DNA from: CANKHA01 sp963750965
Lineage (GTDB): Bacteria > Pseudomonadota > Alphaproteobacteria > Rhizobiales > Xanthobacteraceae
Assembly (NCBI GenBank): GCA_963750965.1
Contig: CAVVSK010000011.1
Span: 1 to 64,000, forward strand
DNA length: 64,000 nt
Reading direction: 5' to 3'
The notes beneath the pieces are model-generated. The model saw only the letters and a program-made list of their open reading frames with translations. It was not told where the DNA came from and ran no database searches. Shown here piece by piece: positions 30,510-40,161 of the stretch. Both the position numbers and the translations under genes were made by a program. Every line of letters begins with the position of its first letter. Positions within the stretch are counted from its first letter, which is position 1.

Positions 30510-31706
30510 TCAACCGTTCGCCGTCAAGCCGCGCGCCTTGGCTGCGGAATCAAGGAAACCGCGCACAATCGCAAACAGCTCCGGCTCGTCGAGCAAAAAG
30601 GCGTCATGGCCTTTATCAGTAGTGATCTCAGCAAAGGAAACGCGCGCCCCGCCGGCGTTGAGCGCATGCACGATCGCCCGCGAATCCGACGTTGGAAAGA
30701 GCCAGTCGCTGGTGAAGGAGACCACGCAGAAGCGGGTCTGGGCACCCATGAAAGCATTCGCCAGCACACCGCCGTAGTCCGCCGCAAGGTCGAAATAATC
30801 CATCGCGCGGGTCAAATAAAGGTAGCTGTTGGCGTCGAAGCGCTCGACGAAAGAGCTGCCCTGATGGCGCAGATAGGACTCCACCTCGAAATCGGCATCA
30901 AATGAAAAAGTCGGATTAGAACGATCCTGCAGCCGCCGGCCGAACTTGCGGTGCAACGCCGCGTCCGAAAGATACGTGATATGCGCCCCCATGCGCGCCA
31001 CCGCCAAGCCTCGGCGCGGATTGGTGCCTTCCAAAAGGTAGCGTCCCTGCCGCCATTCCGGATCGGCCATCACTGCCTGACGTCCGACCTCGTGGAAGGC
31101 GATGTTCTGCGCCGAGTGACGCGTGGCGCAAGCGAGCGGTAATGCCGCGAAGACGCGTTGCGGGTAACTCGCCGCCCATTGCAGCACCTGCATCCCCCCC
31201 ATGGAGCCGCCCGCCACCGCGAATAGCGTCTCGATGCCGAGCGCATCAAGCAGCATCGCCTGCGCCCGCACCATGTCGCGAATGGTGATGACCGGAAAAT
31301 CCAGACCCCAAGGCTGGCCCGTGGCCGGATTAATGGAAGACGGCCCGCTGGTACCCATGCAGGCGCCCATCACATTCGCACAGATGACGAAATAGCGCTC
31401 GGTGTCGATCGGCCGGCCGGGGCCGACCATGGTTTCCCACCAACCCGGCTTGCCGGTGACCGGGTGGGCAGAAGCGACGTGCTGATCGCCTGTGAGCGCG
31501 TGGCAGATCATCACCGCGTTCGAGCGCTCCGCATTGAGTGCGCCATAGGTCTTGTAGGCGATCTGGAACGGCGAGAAGTCGACCCCGGCATCTAATTTCA
31601 GAGGCTTGTCGGGCCCGAAGCGCACGACAAGGGAATCCCGCGGGAAATCCGCTTCGCGCGGAGTTGCCACGACATTACGTGCCGGGTTGAGCTGGACGTC
31701 GACCAT
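30510..31706 (-). CDS. metX: Homoserine O-acyltransferase MetX
   Basis: MetX transfers an acetyl (or succinyl) group to homoserine, the first committed step of methionine synthesis. It is a 398-residue alpha/beta-hydrolase-fold enzyme. The nucleophile elbow AGGSMGGMQVLQW carries the catalytic Ser, ICANVMGACMGTSGPSSINP is the typical oxyanion/substrate loop, and GHDAFL near the C-terminus carries the catalytic His. Acyl-donor specificity cannot be judged here. The start is ATG 31706 preceded by caggaaggtca. A SAM riboswitch upstream was looked for and not supported. Confidence 0.95.
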   Translation of the reverse strand: MVDVQLNPARNVVATPREADFPRDSLVVRFGPDKPLKLDAGVDFSPFQIAYKTYGALNAERSNAVMICHALTGDQHVASAHPVTGKPGWWETMVGPGRPIDTERYFVICANVMGACMGTSGPSSINPATGQPWGLDFPVITIRDMVRAQAMLLDALGIETLFAVAGGSMGGMQVLQWAASYPQRVFAALPLACATRHSAQNIAFHEVGRQAVMADPEWRQGRYLLEGTNPRRGLAVARMGAHITYLSDAALHRKFGRRLQDRSNPTFSFDADFEVESYLRHQGSSFVERFDANSYLYLTRAMDYFDLAADYGGVLANAFMGAQTRFCVVSFTSDWLFPTSDSRAIVHALNAGGARVSFAEITTDKGHDAFLLDEPELFAIVRGFLDSAAKARGLTANG

Positions 31707-31990
31707 TGACCTTCCTGAAATAGCGGCTTCGCGCCGGCTCGGCTATCCGGATAGAACGCCCGCGGCGCGCCTTTAGCTAAGGCTCGCCCGCCAAATGTGT
31801 CATGTTTTCTTTGATTTCGTAACTGCGAAAACCTATCCTGTCCATGACCTTATGCCCGGCAACGCACGCAAACTTTGCGCAGACGGCGTAGACTTGTCTG
31901 CGCTGCCGGGCATGCATGTCTTGGAAGCTCTCAATCTTTGACCCAAACGGCCGCCTGAGCCTGGCCGGCCGATTGCGGAAACAGGCCACG

Positions 31991-32857
31991 ATGATGCCGG
32001 ACAAGCCGCCCACCGATTCCTCGCTCGCCGCGTTGCGGGCCGAGATCGATCACATCGATGAGACCATGCATGGCCTGCTGATGCAGCGGGGCGAGATCAT
32101 CGACCGCCTGATCGCCGTCAAGCAGACGCAGGAAAGCGGCTCCGCGTTCCGGCCCGCGCGCGAGGCCGAGATGATGCGCCGGCTGGTTGATCGCCATCAC
32201 GGCATCCTGCCGCTCGACACCGCTGAGAGCATCTGGCGGGTGATCATTTCTACCTTCACCTATGTACAGGCGCCCTTCTCCATTCACGCGGACCTGACGA
32301 ACAGCCCCGCAGCCATGCGCGACTCCGCGCGCTTCCATTTCGGTTTCACCGTGCCCTTCGTCGCGCATACCGGTGCGGCTGGTGTGGTTGCAGCGGTGTC
32401 CGAATCACGCGGCGATCTTGGTCTGGTAAACGCGCTGGGGGGCGGCGGCGCCTGGTGGACGGCGCTGGAATTCGACAGCGCGCCGAAAATCATCGCGCGG
32501 CTGCCTTTCGTTGATCGCGACAACCATCCGGCTGCGTTGCCCGTATTTGTGATTTCCCGGGTCGCGGCGGATGCCATGGTGCCGGATGTCGCGGTCTGGA
32601 GCCTGCGCGTCTCCGGCTGGGGATCGAAGGCCGCCAAGGCAGTGGCCCATCTGGCCGACGTAATTGCCGTGCCGGACAGTGCCTTCGACGGCGCGGCATT
32701 GCTGGTATCGGTGCCGCAGGGCTCGAGTTTTGAGCGGATCTCCGAGGCTGTCGTTAACGCAGGCGCATCGATCCGCTCCTCCGCCCTCGTCGGAAGCCAC
32801 GCAACCCGCTATACCCTCCCGGCCACCGGCGCCCGGCCTGTCCAGACCGGGCGCTGA
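31991..32857 (+). CDS. Chorismate mutase (AroQ) fused to a prephenate dehydratase-like domain
   Basis: Residues about 10-95 form an AroQ helical chorismate mutase domain (LRAEIDHIDETMHGLLMQRG, then FRPAREAEMMRRLVD). Residues about 100-285 resemble the periplasmic-binding-type fold of prephenate dehydratase, though the classical TRF-type catalytic motif is not evident. Related alphaproteobacterial proteins are annotated simply as chorismate mutase. It converts chorismate to prephenate, feeding HisC and TyrA encoded next. The ATG at 31991 was chosen over an upstream start at 31916 because homology to the mutase domain begins just after it and the extra residues are unlike the family. It heads the hisC-tyrA operon. 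Confidence 0.83.
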   Translation: MMPDKPPTDSSLAALRAEIDHIDETMHGLLMQRGEIIDRLIAVKQTQESGSAFRPAREAEMMRRLVDRHHGILPLDTAESIWRVIISTFTYVQAPFSIHADLTNSPAAMRDSARFHFGFTVPFVAHTGAAGVVAAVSESRGDLGLVNALGGGGAWWTALEFDSAPKIIARLPFVDRDNHPAALPVFVISRVAADAMVPDVAVWSLRVSGWGSKAAKAVAHLADVIAVPDSAFDGAALLVSVPQGSSFERISEAVVNAGASIRSSALVGSHATRYTLPATGARPVQTGR

Positions 32858-32876
32858 TCGTCGTCTGGAGTCCGTG

Positions 32877-33986
32877 ATGTCAGTTCAGCAACGCCCGCAG
32901 CCGCGCCCCGGCGTGCTTTCGATCGAGGCCTATGTGCCCGGTAAAAGCGCGGTCCCTGGGGCTGCGCGGGTTTTCAAATTGTCCGCCAATGAAACGCCGC
33001 TCGGGCCGAGCCCGCGCGCGGTCGAAGCCTATCGCGGCGCGGCGGAGCATCTGCACGTCTATCCGGAAGGCACGGCGCGCAAATTGCGCGAAGCGATCGC
33101 GCGAAGCTTCGGGCTCGATCCTGCGCGTATCGTCTGCGGTGCAGGCTCGGACGACCTCTTGAACCTGCTGGCGCAAGCTTATCTCGCGCCGGGCGAGGAA
33201 GCGATCTACACCGCGCACGGTTTTCGCATCTATCCGATTTTCACATTGGCCGCCGGCGGCAAGCCGGTGATGGCTGCGGAGAAGAATTACACCGCCGACG
33301 TGGACTCGATTCTGGCCAGACTGACCAACCGCACCCGAATCGTCTTCCTGGCCAATCCGAATAATCCGACAGGCACTTATATGTCTTTCGACGAGGTCAA
33401 GCGCATGCACCGCGCGCTGCCGCAGGATGTGCTGCTGGTGCTCGACGCAGCCTATGCCGAATACGTTCGGCGCAACGATTACGAATCCGGCATTGAGCTG
33501 GTGGCCACCAGCGACAATGTCGTGATGACGCGGACCTTCTCCAAGATTCACGGGCTCGCCGCGCTGCGCCTCGGTTGGATGTACGGCCCGGCACATGTCG
33601 TGGACGCGGTCAACCGCATCCGCGGCCCATTCAATGTCAACACGGCAGCGATGCTGGCGGGCATCGCGTCCATCGAGGACACCGCGCATCTCGAAATCTC
33701 GCGCGCGCATAATGCGCGCTGGCTGGCGTGGCTGACGGAGGAGACCGGCAAGCTGGGGCTGCAAGTGACCCCGAGCGTCGCCAATTTCATCCTGATCCAT
33801 TTCCCCAAGACCAAGGGGCGCACGTCACGCGAGGCCGAAGCTTTTCTCACTCAGCGCGGGCTGATCCTGCGCGAGGTCTCCAGCTATGGCCTGCCTGACG
33901 CGCTGCGGCTCACCGTCGGCACCGAGGAAGCCAATCGCCTGGTGGTAGCGGCGCTGGCGGAATTTATGGGGAAGCAGCGTGAGTGA
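32877..33986 (+). CDS. hisC: Histidinol-phosphate / aromatic aminotransferase HisC
   Basis: This is a fold-type I PLP enzyme of the HisC family, 369 residues. K223 in TRTFSKIHGLAALRLGW is the Schiff-base lysine. The FLANPNNPTGTYM block and DAAYAEYV give the phosphate- and pyridine-binding residues. In this position, between a chorismate mutase and tyrA, the enzyme may also transaminate prephenate or aromatic oxo-acids, as reported for HisC paralogues; this is inference. The open frame extends to 32664, but that part overlaps the upstream gene in another frame. The ATG at 32877 fits the family and follows tctggag. Its stop overlaps the tyrA start region. Confidence 0.9.
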   Translation: MSVQQRPQPRPGVLSIEAYVPGKSAVPGAARVFKLSANETPLGPSPRAVEAYRGAAEHLHVYPEGTARKLREAIARSFGLDPARIVCGAGSDDLLNLLAQAYLAPGEEAIYTAHGFRIYPIFTLAAGGKPVMAAEKNYTADVDSILARLTNRTRIVFLANPNNPTGTYMSFDEVKRMHRALPQDVLLVLDAAYAEYVRRNDYESGIELVATSDNVVMTRTFSKIHGLAALRLGWMYGPAHVVDAVNRIRGPFNVNTAAMLAGIASIEDTAHLEISRAHNARWLAWLTEETGKLGLQVTPSVANFILIHFPKTKGRTSREAEAFLTQRGLILREVSSYGLPDALRLTVGTEEANRLVVAALAEFMGKQRE

Positions 33987-34940
33987 GATCCTGTTCAACC
34001 GCCTTGTGCCTGATCGGCATGGGATTGATTGGTTCCTCAATCGCGCGCGCGGCGCGTAAGCAAGGCGTAGTGAAGACGATCGTGGCCACGGCGCGCACGC
34101 TGCAGACTCGCCAGCGCGTGCAAGAGCTCGGCATCGCCGACGAGGTGGTGGGCAGCAATGCCGCCGCCGTGAAAGGCGCCGACCTGGTGATCGTCTGCAT
34201 CCCCGTCGGCCAGAGCGGGCCAGTGGCTAAGGAAATCGGGCCGCATCTGAAGCCCGGGGCCCTTGTGTCCGATGTCGGCTCGGTCAAAGGCGCGGTGCTG
34301 CGCGATATGGCCCCGCACCTGCCCGCAGGGCGTGCATTTCATTCCGGGCCATCCGGTCGCCGGCACCGAATATTCTGGCCCGGATGCCGGTTTCGCCGAA
34401 CTCTTCGTCAATCGCTGGTGCATCTTGACTCCGCCGGAGAATGCGGACACTGGCGCGGTGGAGCGGCTCGCTGCCTTCTGGGGCGCGCTCGGCGCCAATG
34501 TCGAGACTATGCCGGCGGATCACCACGATCTGGTGCTCGGGATTACCAGCCATCTGCCGCATCTGATCGCCTATACCATCGTCGGCACCGCCGACGAGCT
34601 TTCGGAGGTTACGCGCTCGGAAGTGCTTAAGTTTTCCGCCGGCGGTTTCCGCGACTTCACCCGCATCGCCTCTTCCGATCCGACCATGTGGCGCGACATC
34701 TTCATCGCCAACAAAGACGCCGTGCTGGAAATGCTTGGTCGCTTCAACGAGGACTTGTCGTCGCTTACCCGCGCCATGCGCAGCGGCGACGGTCAGGCGC
34801 TGTTCGACCATTTCACGCGTACCCGGGCGATCCGCCAAGGCATCGTGGAGATCGGGCAGGATTCAGCCGGCCCGGATTTCGGGCGGCCGCATCCGCATCT
34901 AGCGGAAGCGCCGGCAAAGAAAATCAGAACAACGGATTGA
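33979..34940 (+). pseudogene. tyrA: TyrA prephenate/arogenate dehydrogenase, interrupted by two single-base indels
   Basis: TyrA makes the tyrosine precursor by NAD(P)-dependent oxidative decarboxylation. The gene must be read in pieces. From GTG 33979 the sequence gives MSEILFNRL. An extra G near 34005 shifts to the frame reading CLIGMGLIGSSIARAAR (nucleotide-binding Gly motif) up to DMAPHLPAG. An extra G in GGG near 34328 then shifts to the frame reading VHFIPGHPVAGTEYSGPDAG through to the end. Removing both bases gives one continuous family-length protein. Codon use is normal throughout, so recent mutation or sequence error is more likely than old decay. A start at 33983 avoids the first shift but loses the usual N-terminus. 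The 3' end overlaps the convergent DUF2125 gene by 17 bases. Confidence 0.85.
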
Positions 34941-36051
34941 TCGTTCCGACCGGCAGATTGCCAAGGAACATAGAACCGCTGTCGATCCGGAGCGGAAGCA
35001 CGACCGCGCGGCGGCCTTCCAGTTGTGTCTGTTCGCCGAGCAGCCCGATGCCGGCCGCGATGCCAGCCCCGGCATGTTCGCGTGCGATGTTACCGAGACC
35101 AGGCGACAAGCGGTCGAGCGAGGTGGCAAGGCGGTCAATCTTGCCGCCGGGCGCTACCAGTTTGTCCATGCCAAGTGCCGGCAACAGCCGATCGAGCCCC
35201 GCCACGGTAATGAGCAATTGGCCATCGAGATGGCCATTATCGGTGAGCGCCAGCGAGCCGGTGGCCAGCGCGATCGACTCGCCCTGTTGCGCGCGTGCAT
35301 GGGTGATGTCGATGCGCCCGCCGACAGCATGCATTTCGCGAAAGCGATCCGGCCAAGGCTTCGGGGAAAAATCTTTCAATCCCCGCAGCACGAAAGTGAT
35401 CTGAGCATCGAACGGGGTGCTTGTCAGCGGATTGATTGTCGGCGCCGTGGCGTCGCTCAACCGCAAGGCTAGATCGATGACCGGATTGCCGGCGGCAGTG
35501 CCTGCGACGATGCGGCCGTGCAATTCGGCATGCGCAGCCTGGAAAAGCTTCTCATTACCCGACGGTGTAACACGCTCAAATGTTGGCTGGTCGATTGCGA
35601 TGGAAACGCGTTCGGGCAGCGCCGGCGCGCCGCGCACGCTGGTCTGCAGCAGCTTCCAGTTCGCGGTGAAAGCGGGTCGACCGAGGCCGTCGGCCATGGT
35701 GAGTGGGCCGTCGAATTCGCTAATTAGCAGGCTAGGCTGGTAGACTTGCGCCGCTACCAGCATGCCTGCGGTTTGCGCAAAAACCGTCGGCTGCGTGCTA
35801 CGCCATTCCATCTCGGCTGGGGCGCAATGCACTTCGATGCGGAATGGAAAACCGCCAATCTGCGGTGAGCCGCAGCTATAGATGCGTCCCGCTTTGGCTT
35901 CGCGATCGAACCAGCCTTGCAGCGTCTCCTGCGTCACATTGGAGGCGCGGAACCACATTGCCGACCACAGAACGGCGAGCACTACGAGGCCGATAAAGGG
36001 GGCGTAGAGCGGCCAAGTCCGGCGGCGCGGTATGCGGACGGGGCGGTCCAT
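34924..36051 (-). CDS. DUF2125 domain-containing membrane-anchored protein
   Basis: This 375-residue protein has one N-terminal membrane segment (about 14-33, WPLYAPFIGLVVLAVLWSAM) and a large periplasmic part. The opening TQETLQGWFDREAKAGRIYS then GGFPFRIEV is characteristic of DUF2125 proteins, which are found in alphaproteobacteria. Function unknown. The repeated beta-rich pattern recalls AsmA-like lipid-associated proteins, but that is only a resemblance. The open frame extends to 36219; the ATG at 36051 is preferred because the membrane anchor follows it directly. It is convergent with tyrA, overlapping its last codons. Confidence 0.82.
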   Translation of the reverse strand: MDRPVRIPRRRTWPLYAPFIGLVVLAVLWSAMWFRASNVTQETLQGWFDREAKAGRIYSCGSPQIGGFPFRIEVHCAPAEMEWRSTQPTVFAQTAGMLVAAQVYQPSLLISEFDGPLTMADGLGRPAFTANWKLLQTSVRGAPALPERVSIAIDQPTFERVTPSGNEKLFQAAHAELHGRIVAGTAAGNPVIDLALRLSDATAPTINPLTSTPFDAQITFVLRGLKDFSPKPWPDRFREMHAVGGRIDITHARAQQGESIALATGSLALTDNGHLDGQLLITVAGLDRLLPALGMDKLVAPGGKIDRLATSLDRLSPGLGNIAREHAGAGIAAGIGLLGEQTQLEGRRAVVLPLRIDSGSMFLGNLPVGTINPLF

Positions 36052-36205
36052 CAAAAATTCCGATCTCGGGTTGCCATTAAGGCTCTTTTCCGGCGAAAGC
36101 CGCCGGAAGTCCAGAGCGTTGCCATGTCTAATACTGCCTGTTAGGCGAATGCCTGTCGCCGGCTTTCCACGAGGCCGGCCAACAAGCCTTCGTAACGATC
36201 CCGCG

Positions 36206-36781
36206 ATGGAACAACGCAATCTCGATCATGCAGCGGGCGACCTTTGGGTCTTCGCCTATGGTTCGCTCATGTGGCGGCCGGGCTTTGATTTCCTCGAGCG
36301 CGTACCGGCGCGGGTGATCGGCGTCCATCGTGCGCTTTGCGTGCTGTCCTACCGGCATCGCGGCACACCGGAACGCCCAGGGCTGGTGCTGGGACTTGAC
36401 CGCGGCGGCACCTGCCGCGGCCTTGCCTACCGGGTCGCGGAAACCAAACGCCCCGCTACCCTGGCCTATCTGCGCGAGCGCGAGCAGATCACCAAGGTCT
36501 ATCGTGAAAGCATGCGAGCGATCTGGCTCCTGGGCGATCCGCAACGGCAGGTGGAGGCGCTTTGCTACGTGGTGGACCGCGGCCATCCACAATATGCCGG
36601 ACGGATGTCGATTGACGATCAACTGCATCACGTACGCCAGGGCCACGGCCATTCGGGCGCGAACCGCGACTATGTGCTTTCGACGGTGCAGGAGCTGGAA
36701 GCGCTCGGCTTCCGTGACGCCAACCTGCATCTGCTGGCAGAACGCCTCAAGAGCGGGCGCGAGACTCAGCCCGCGCCATGA
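36206..36781 (+). CDS. ChaC-like gamma-glutamylcyclotransferase
   Basis: This 191-residue cytoplasmic enzyme is of the ChaC family, which degrades glutathione to 5-oxoproline and Cys-Gly. The substrate-binding motif FAYGSLMWRP is at residues about 16-25, and the conserved YRHRGTPERPGLVLGLD and CYVVDRGHPQYAG blocks are present. The ATG at 36206 is chosen because the conserved domain starts about 12 residues later; the open frame upstream (to 36032) runs antisense into the DUF2125 gene. Its end overlaps the end of convergent plsC by 35 bases. Confidence 0.88.
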   Translation: MEQRNLDHAAGDLWVFAYGSLMWRPGFDFLERVPARVIGVHRALCVLSYRHRGTPERPGLVLGLDRGGTCRGLAYRVAETKRPATLAYLREREQITKVYRESMRAIWLLGDPQRQVEALCYVVDRGHPQYAGRMSIDDQLHHVRQGHGHSGANRDYVLSTVQELEALGFRDANLHLLAERLKSGRETQPAP

Positions 36782-37523
36782 CTTCGGCCGCATAAGGTCC
36801 AAGCTCACGCTTTCCTTCCTCGACGAGCTTAGCCGTAGCGCTTTCAATGGCGTCCCGCAGACGGACAAGGAAATCCGATTTTTCCAGCCCCGGCGCGATC
36901 GGATCGCAGACCTGCACCACCACGGTACCCGGGAAGCGGCGGAACGAACGGCGCGGCCAGAACAATCCGGAATTAAGCGCCACCGGTACACAGGGCACGC
37001 CGGTCTCTGCATAGAGATGCGCCACGCCGAACTTGTATTGCGGCTCCGCGCCGGGCGGTCGGCGTGTACCTTCGGGAAAAATTATGATTTGCCGGCCGCG
37101 GCTTACTTCAATTTTCGCCCGCTCGGTCATGGCCGCCAGCGCCGGCCCACGCGCGCCGCGATTGACCGGGATCATCTGCGCCTTCCACAAGCACCAGCCG
37201 AAGAGCGGAATCCACATCAGCTCGCGCTTGAGGATAAAGGTGGGATCGTCGACGTAAGGCAGCAACGCGAAGGTTTCCCACATCGACTGATGCTTCGAAG
37301 CGAGGATGAGCCCACCACGCGGTATTTTCTCCAAGCCCCGGAATTCCGCCTTGATGCCGCAGATCACGCGGAGAAGCCACAGATTGGTCATGGCCCATGC
37401 ACGTCCGACAGCGAGCATATATCGACAGGGCAACAGCAAAGTGAACATCGCCGCCACCAGATAGACGGCGAGATTCAGATAGAACAGCACGTTGAAAACA
37501 ACGGACCGGACCATTACCGACAC
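36747..37523 (-). CDS. plsC: 1-acyl-sn-glycerol-3-phosphate acyltransferase PlsC
   Basis: This membrane-associated enzyme acylates lysophosphatidic acid to phosphatidic acid. The 258 residues include an N-terminal membrane helix (about 8-32), the first acyltransferase motif at H78-QSMW-E83, motif II around RELMWIPLFGW, and motif III FPEGTR near residue 154. The usual HX4D is HX4E here; the acidic residue is kept, so activity is plausible. The gene follows the YdcF-like gene by 8 bases on the same strand, suggesting co-transcription. Confidence 0.9.
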   Translation of the reverse strand: MSVMVRSVVFNVLFYLNLAVYLVAAMFTLLLPCRYMLAVGRAWAMTNLWLLRVICGIKAEFRGLEKIPRGGLILASKHQSMWETFALLPYVDDPTFILKRELMWIPLFGWCLWKAQMIPVNRGARGPALAAMTERAKIEVSRGRQIIIFPEGTRRPPGAEPQYKFGVAHLYAETGVPCVPVALNSGLFWPRRSFRRFPGTVVVQVCDPIAPGLEKSDFLVRLRDAIESATAKLVEEGKRELGPYAAEVMARAESRARS

Positions 37524-37531
37524 GGAAAATC

Positions 37532-38266
37532 CTATGACCCAACCGGGGGCAATTGCAGGCGCAGATCCGAGAAACTGCTTGGCGCGGTTACATCCGACGT
37601 GGGATCAAGCCGCATGCGAATAGCCGCCACGATGTATTTCACATATTCGGAAAATAGGAGCTTGGCAGTGGCGAGATGCGACCACCAGGGCTCGGAGCGC
37701 AATCTGTCCGAGACCACGGGATAAGGCACGAGCTCGACGCCGGGAAGCTGATGCGCCAATTCCGCCAGGGCGCGGGGCATGTGATAGCCGGAGGTCACCA
37801 CGATCAGCGACTGAAACCCCTGCGCCTTTGCCCAGCGTCTGGTTCCTATCGCATTGCCGAGGGTATTGACCGCAGTGCGATCGAGATCGACACAGCAAGC
37901 GAACAGACGCTCATAATCCGGCAGTACGCGGGAAATTTCGCCTTGGTTGGTGGCGGGATAAACCCCGCTGATGAGCAGCCGTTTCCCGCGCTTTGAGGCC
38001 AACAGCTCGAACGCATCGTTGACCCGCGATGAGCCGCCGGTCAGCACCACGATACCGTCTGCATCGCGGGTGAGCCTGATTTCGCGGTTCGATATCTGCG
38101 AAGCGAACCAGATAAAACCAATCAGGAAAACAAGCGTAACGAGCAGCGCAATCAAAATTACCGCGCGGCCAAGCTTTCCGAAAGCACGCGCGGCAAAGCT
38201 CCGCCTTGCGGGCGCTTCTACCGGCACCGGCGGGCGTTCGCTGTTATGAGGCCGAACGACGTACAT
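37532..38266 (-). CDS. YdcF-family (DUF218) membrane protein
   Basis: This 244-residue protein has a membrane segment at about residues 33-57 and a DUF218/YdcF domain. The domain shows DGIVVLTGGSSRVNDAFELL, then LLISGVY, a TAVNTLGNAI helix and LIVVTSGYHMPRA. Members such as SanA and ElyC act in envelope integrity and lipid-carrier metabolism. The pairing with plsC fits an envelope role. Start ATG 38266. Confidence 0.87.
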   Translation of the reverse strand: MYVVRPHNSERPPVPVEAPARRSFAARAFGKLGRAVILIALLVTLVFLIGFIWFASQISNREIRLTRDADGIVVLTGGSSRVNDAFELLASKRGKRLLISGVYPATNQGEISRVLPDYERLFACCVDLDRTAVNTLGNAIGTRRWAKAQGFQSLIVVTSGYHMPRALAELAHQLPGVELVPYPVVSDRLRSEPWWSHLATAKLLFSEYVKYIVAAIRMRLDPTSDVTAPSSFSDLRLQLPPVGS

Positions 38267-38332
38267 TCCCCTTCATCCCGTCCTCATCATACAGCAAACC
38301 TTGAAGCAAATTCCAATTTGCGCCCCGGCAGG

Positions 38333-39286
38333 CTATTCGAGGGATTGCAGCGTGCGATTTACCGTTTGACGCGACGTCGCCGCGATTAGCACGGCAATCA
38401 CGACCACCTGGACAGCGACGGCGAGGTAGCCGGCAGTGCCAATAGAGAAAGTGCCGAACAAGGCGGAAACACGGTCGGCATCAGCACCGCCGGTCAGCCA
38501 ACTACTCACGATTTCGGCGAAAGCAAAGAGCAATATCGCCGCGCCGCCGCCGAGCGCGCCACCCTTCAGCCCGAGCCAAAGAAAATGCCGCTGGAAATGT
38601 CCGGCAATAAAGCTATCGGGCGCGCCGATGAAATGCAGCACCTCGACCACGGGACGGTTGCTGGCGATAGCGCCACGCGTGGCGAAAGTAACGGAGAGCA
38701 CGGTTGCTGCAAAAACCAGTAGCAGAATGACAATACCACCCATCACCGCCGTACGGCTCATGGCGCGCATCTGCTCGATCCAGCCGCGATGATCGTCGAT
38801 GCTGGCACCGGCGACCTGTTCGCTGAGGGTCTTGCGCAGGCTTGCGAGGTCGGGCCTTGCGTCAGGGGCGACCTTGACCACGATCATGCGGGGGACCGGG
38901 AGGTCATCCAACGCCAATCCGCTGCCGAGCCATGGCTCCAATAACCGTCTCGACTCCTCTTTGGTATATGACCGAACTTCCGTGACACTCGGAGCGGCGC
39001 GGGCAATATCCTCCGCCTTGCGCACTTCCGTTTCAATGTCGCGCCCGGTTTGCGGCCTGACCTGGATCGTAATTTCGCGCGCAACCTCGGCCTGCCAGTC
39101 GCTGGCGGCGGTCCGCACCAGCACGACAGCCCCGGTCGTCATCGAAGCGAGAAAGGTCATAATGGCGACGACCGCCACCAGAGAGCGCCCGGCGATGGAA
39201 TTGCCTGGAACGATCGGCGTGCGCACGCGCGGCAATGCCTCCAGCGTCCGCGGTACTTCTAATTCCCTGTAGCGCGGATCGGTCAT
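38333..39286 (-). CDS. ftsX: Cell-division protein FtsX
   Basis: FtsX is the membrane subunit of the FtsEX complex, which controls peptidoglycan hydrolases at the septum. The 317 residues show the FtsX layout: one N-terminal membrane segment (about 33-55), a periplasmic domain, and three C-terminal segments. FVLRTAASDWQAEVAREITI-like sequence marks the start of the periplasmic domain. The start lies 2 bases after the ftsE stop, so translation is coupled. The M23 peptidase elsewhere in the window is a candidate hydrolase partner, by inference only. Confidence 0.92.
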   Translation of the reverse strand: MTDPRYRELEVPRTLEALPRVRTPIVPGNSIAGRSLVAVVAIMTFLASMTTGAVVLVRTAASDWQAEVAREITIQVRPQTGRDIETEVRKAEDIARAAPSVTEVRSYTKEESRRLLEPWLGSGLALDDLPVPRMIVVKVAPDARPDLASLRKTLSEQVAGASIDDHRGWIEQMRAMSRTAVMGGIVILLLVFAATVLSVTFATRGAIASNRPVVEVLHFIGAPDSFIAGHFQRHFLWLGLKGGALGGGAAILLFAFAEIVSSWLTGGADADRVSALFGTFSIGTAGYLAVAVQVVVIAVLIAATSRQTVNRTLQSLE

Positions 39287-39288
39287 GG

Positions 39289-39951
39289 TTATTCGTAGAC
39301 GTGCAGACGGCCGTCATGCAGCACGAGACGGCGGGCGTCGTATTGATCCATCAAGGCGATATCGTGGGTGGCGATGACCACCGATGTGCCCGACTTGTTG
39401 AGCTCGATAAATAGCCGCAGCAGCCGCTGCGCCAGGCTGGGATCGACATTGCCGGTTGGCTCGTCTGCCAGCAGCAATTGCGGGCGCCCGATCACCGCCC
39501 GCGCAATGGCGGCACGTTGCTTCTCCCCGCCTGAAAGCACCGGCGGCAGCGCGCCCATGCGATCGCCCAAGCCGACCCAGTGCAGAAGTTCGACGACCTC
39601 GTCGCGAAAACTGGCTTCGTCGCGCCCGGCGACGCGAAACGGCAGCGCGACATTCTCATAAGTTGTCATGTGGTCGAGCAGGCGGAAATCCTGAAATACG
39701 ATGCCGATCCGCCGCCGCAGCGCGGAGAGAGAGTCCTTGTCGAGCGTCGCGACATCATGGCCGAACAAGGTGACCAAGCCGCGGGTAGGCCGCAGCGTCA
39801 GGAACAACAGGCGCAGCAGCGAGGTCTTGCCCGCCCCGGACGGCCCGGTGAGGAACTGGAACGTATGGGGCTCAATGCGGAAGGACAGGTCGCGCAACAC
39901 CTCCGGGCCCAGCCCATAGCGCAAGCCCACATTTTCGAATCGGACCACCAT
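39289..39951 (-). CDS. ftsE: Cell-division ATP-binding protein FtsE
   Basis: FtsE is the ATPase of the FtsEX complex. The 220-residue ABC protein has Walker A GPSGAGKT at residues 36-43, LSGGEKQR signature, Walker B LLLADEP and the switch His (IATHD). The opening VRFENVGLRYGLGPEVLRDL is FtsE-like. The ATG at 39951 is chosen over 40017, since the ABC domain begins immediately after it. Confidence 0.94.
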   Translation of the reverse strand: MVVRFENVGLRYGLGPEVLRDLSFRIEPHTFQFLTGPSGAGKTSLLRLLFLTLRPTRGLVTLFGHDVATLDKDSLSALRRRIGIVFQDFRLLDHMTTYENVALPFRVAGRDEASFRDEVVELLHWVGLGDRMGALPPVLSGGEKQRAAIARAVIGRPQLLLADEPTGNVDPSLAQRLLRLFIELNKSGTSVVIATHDIALMDQYDARRLVLHDGRLHVYE

Positions 39952-40161
39952 GCCCCTCCGAGAACCCCGATTCGGCTTTATACCAGCGCCCGTGCGGCTA
40001 CATTGCGGGAACTTCAAATACGCCGCAGAGCCGGGAATCGTCCCAACTCAGCTGCCAGGGCCCCTCACCCAGGGGCGAACGGCCCACCCAGTATGGTTTC
40101 CAATTTATTAACGGATCGCCGCTAGGGTCGAGGGCCTCTGGTCTATCTGCGCCGGTTCGCC

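Noticed and set aside
31707..31915. Possible SAM-II riboswitch upstream of metX
   Set aside because: The minus strand contains CATTTGG and GCTAAAGGC, which recall SAM-II elements, but they are only about 15 bases apart. The conserved pseudoknot pairing and spacing of that riboswitch cannot be formed.
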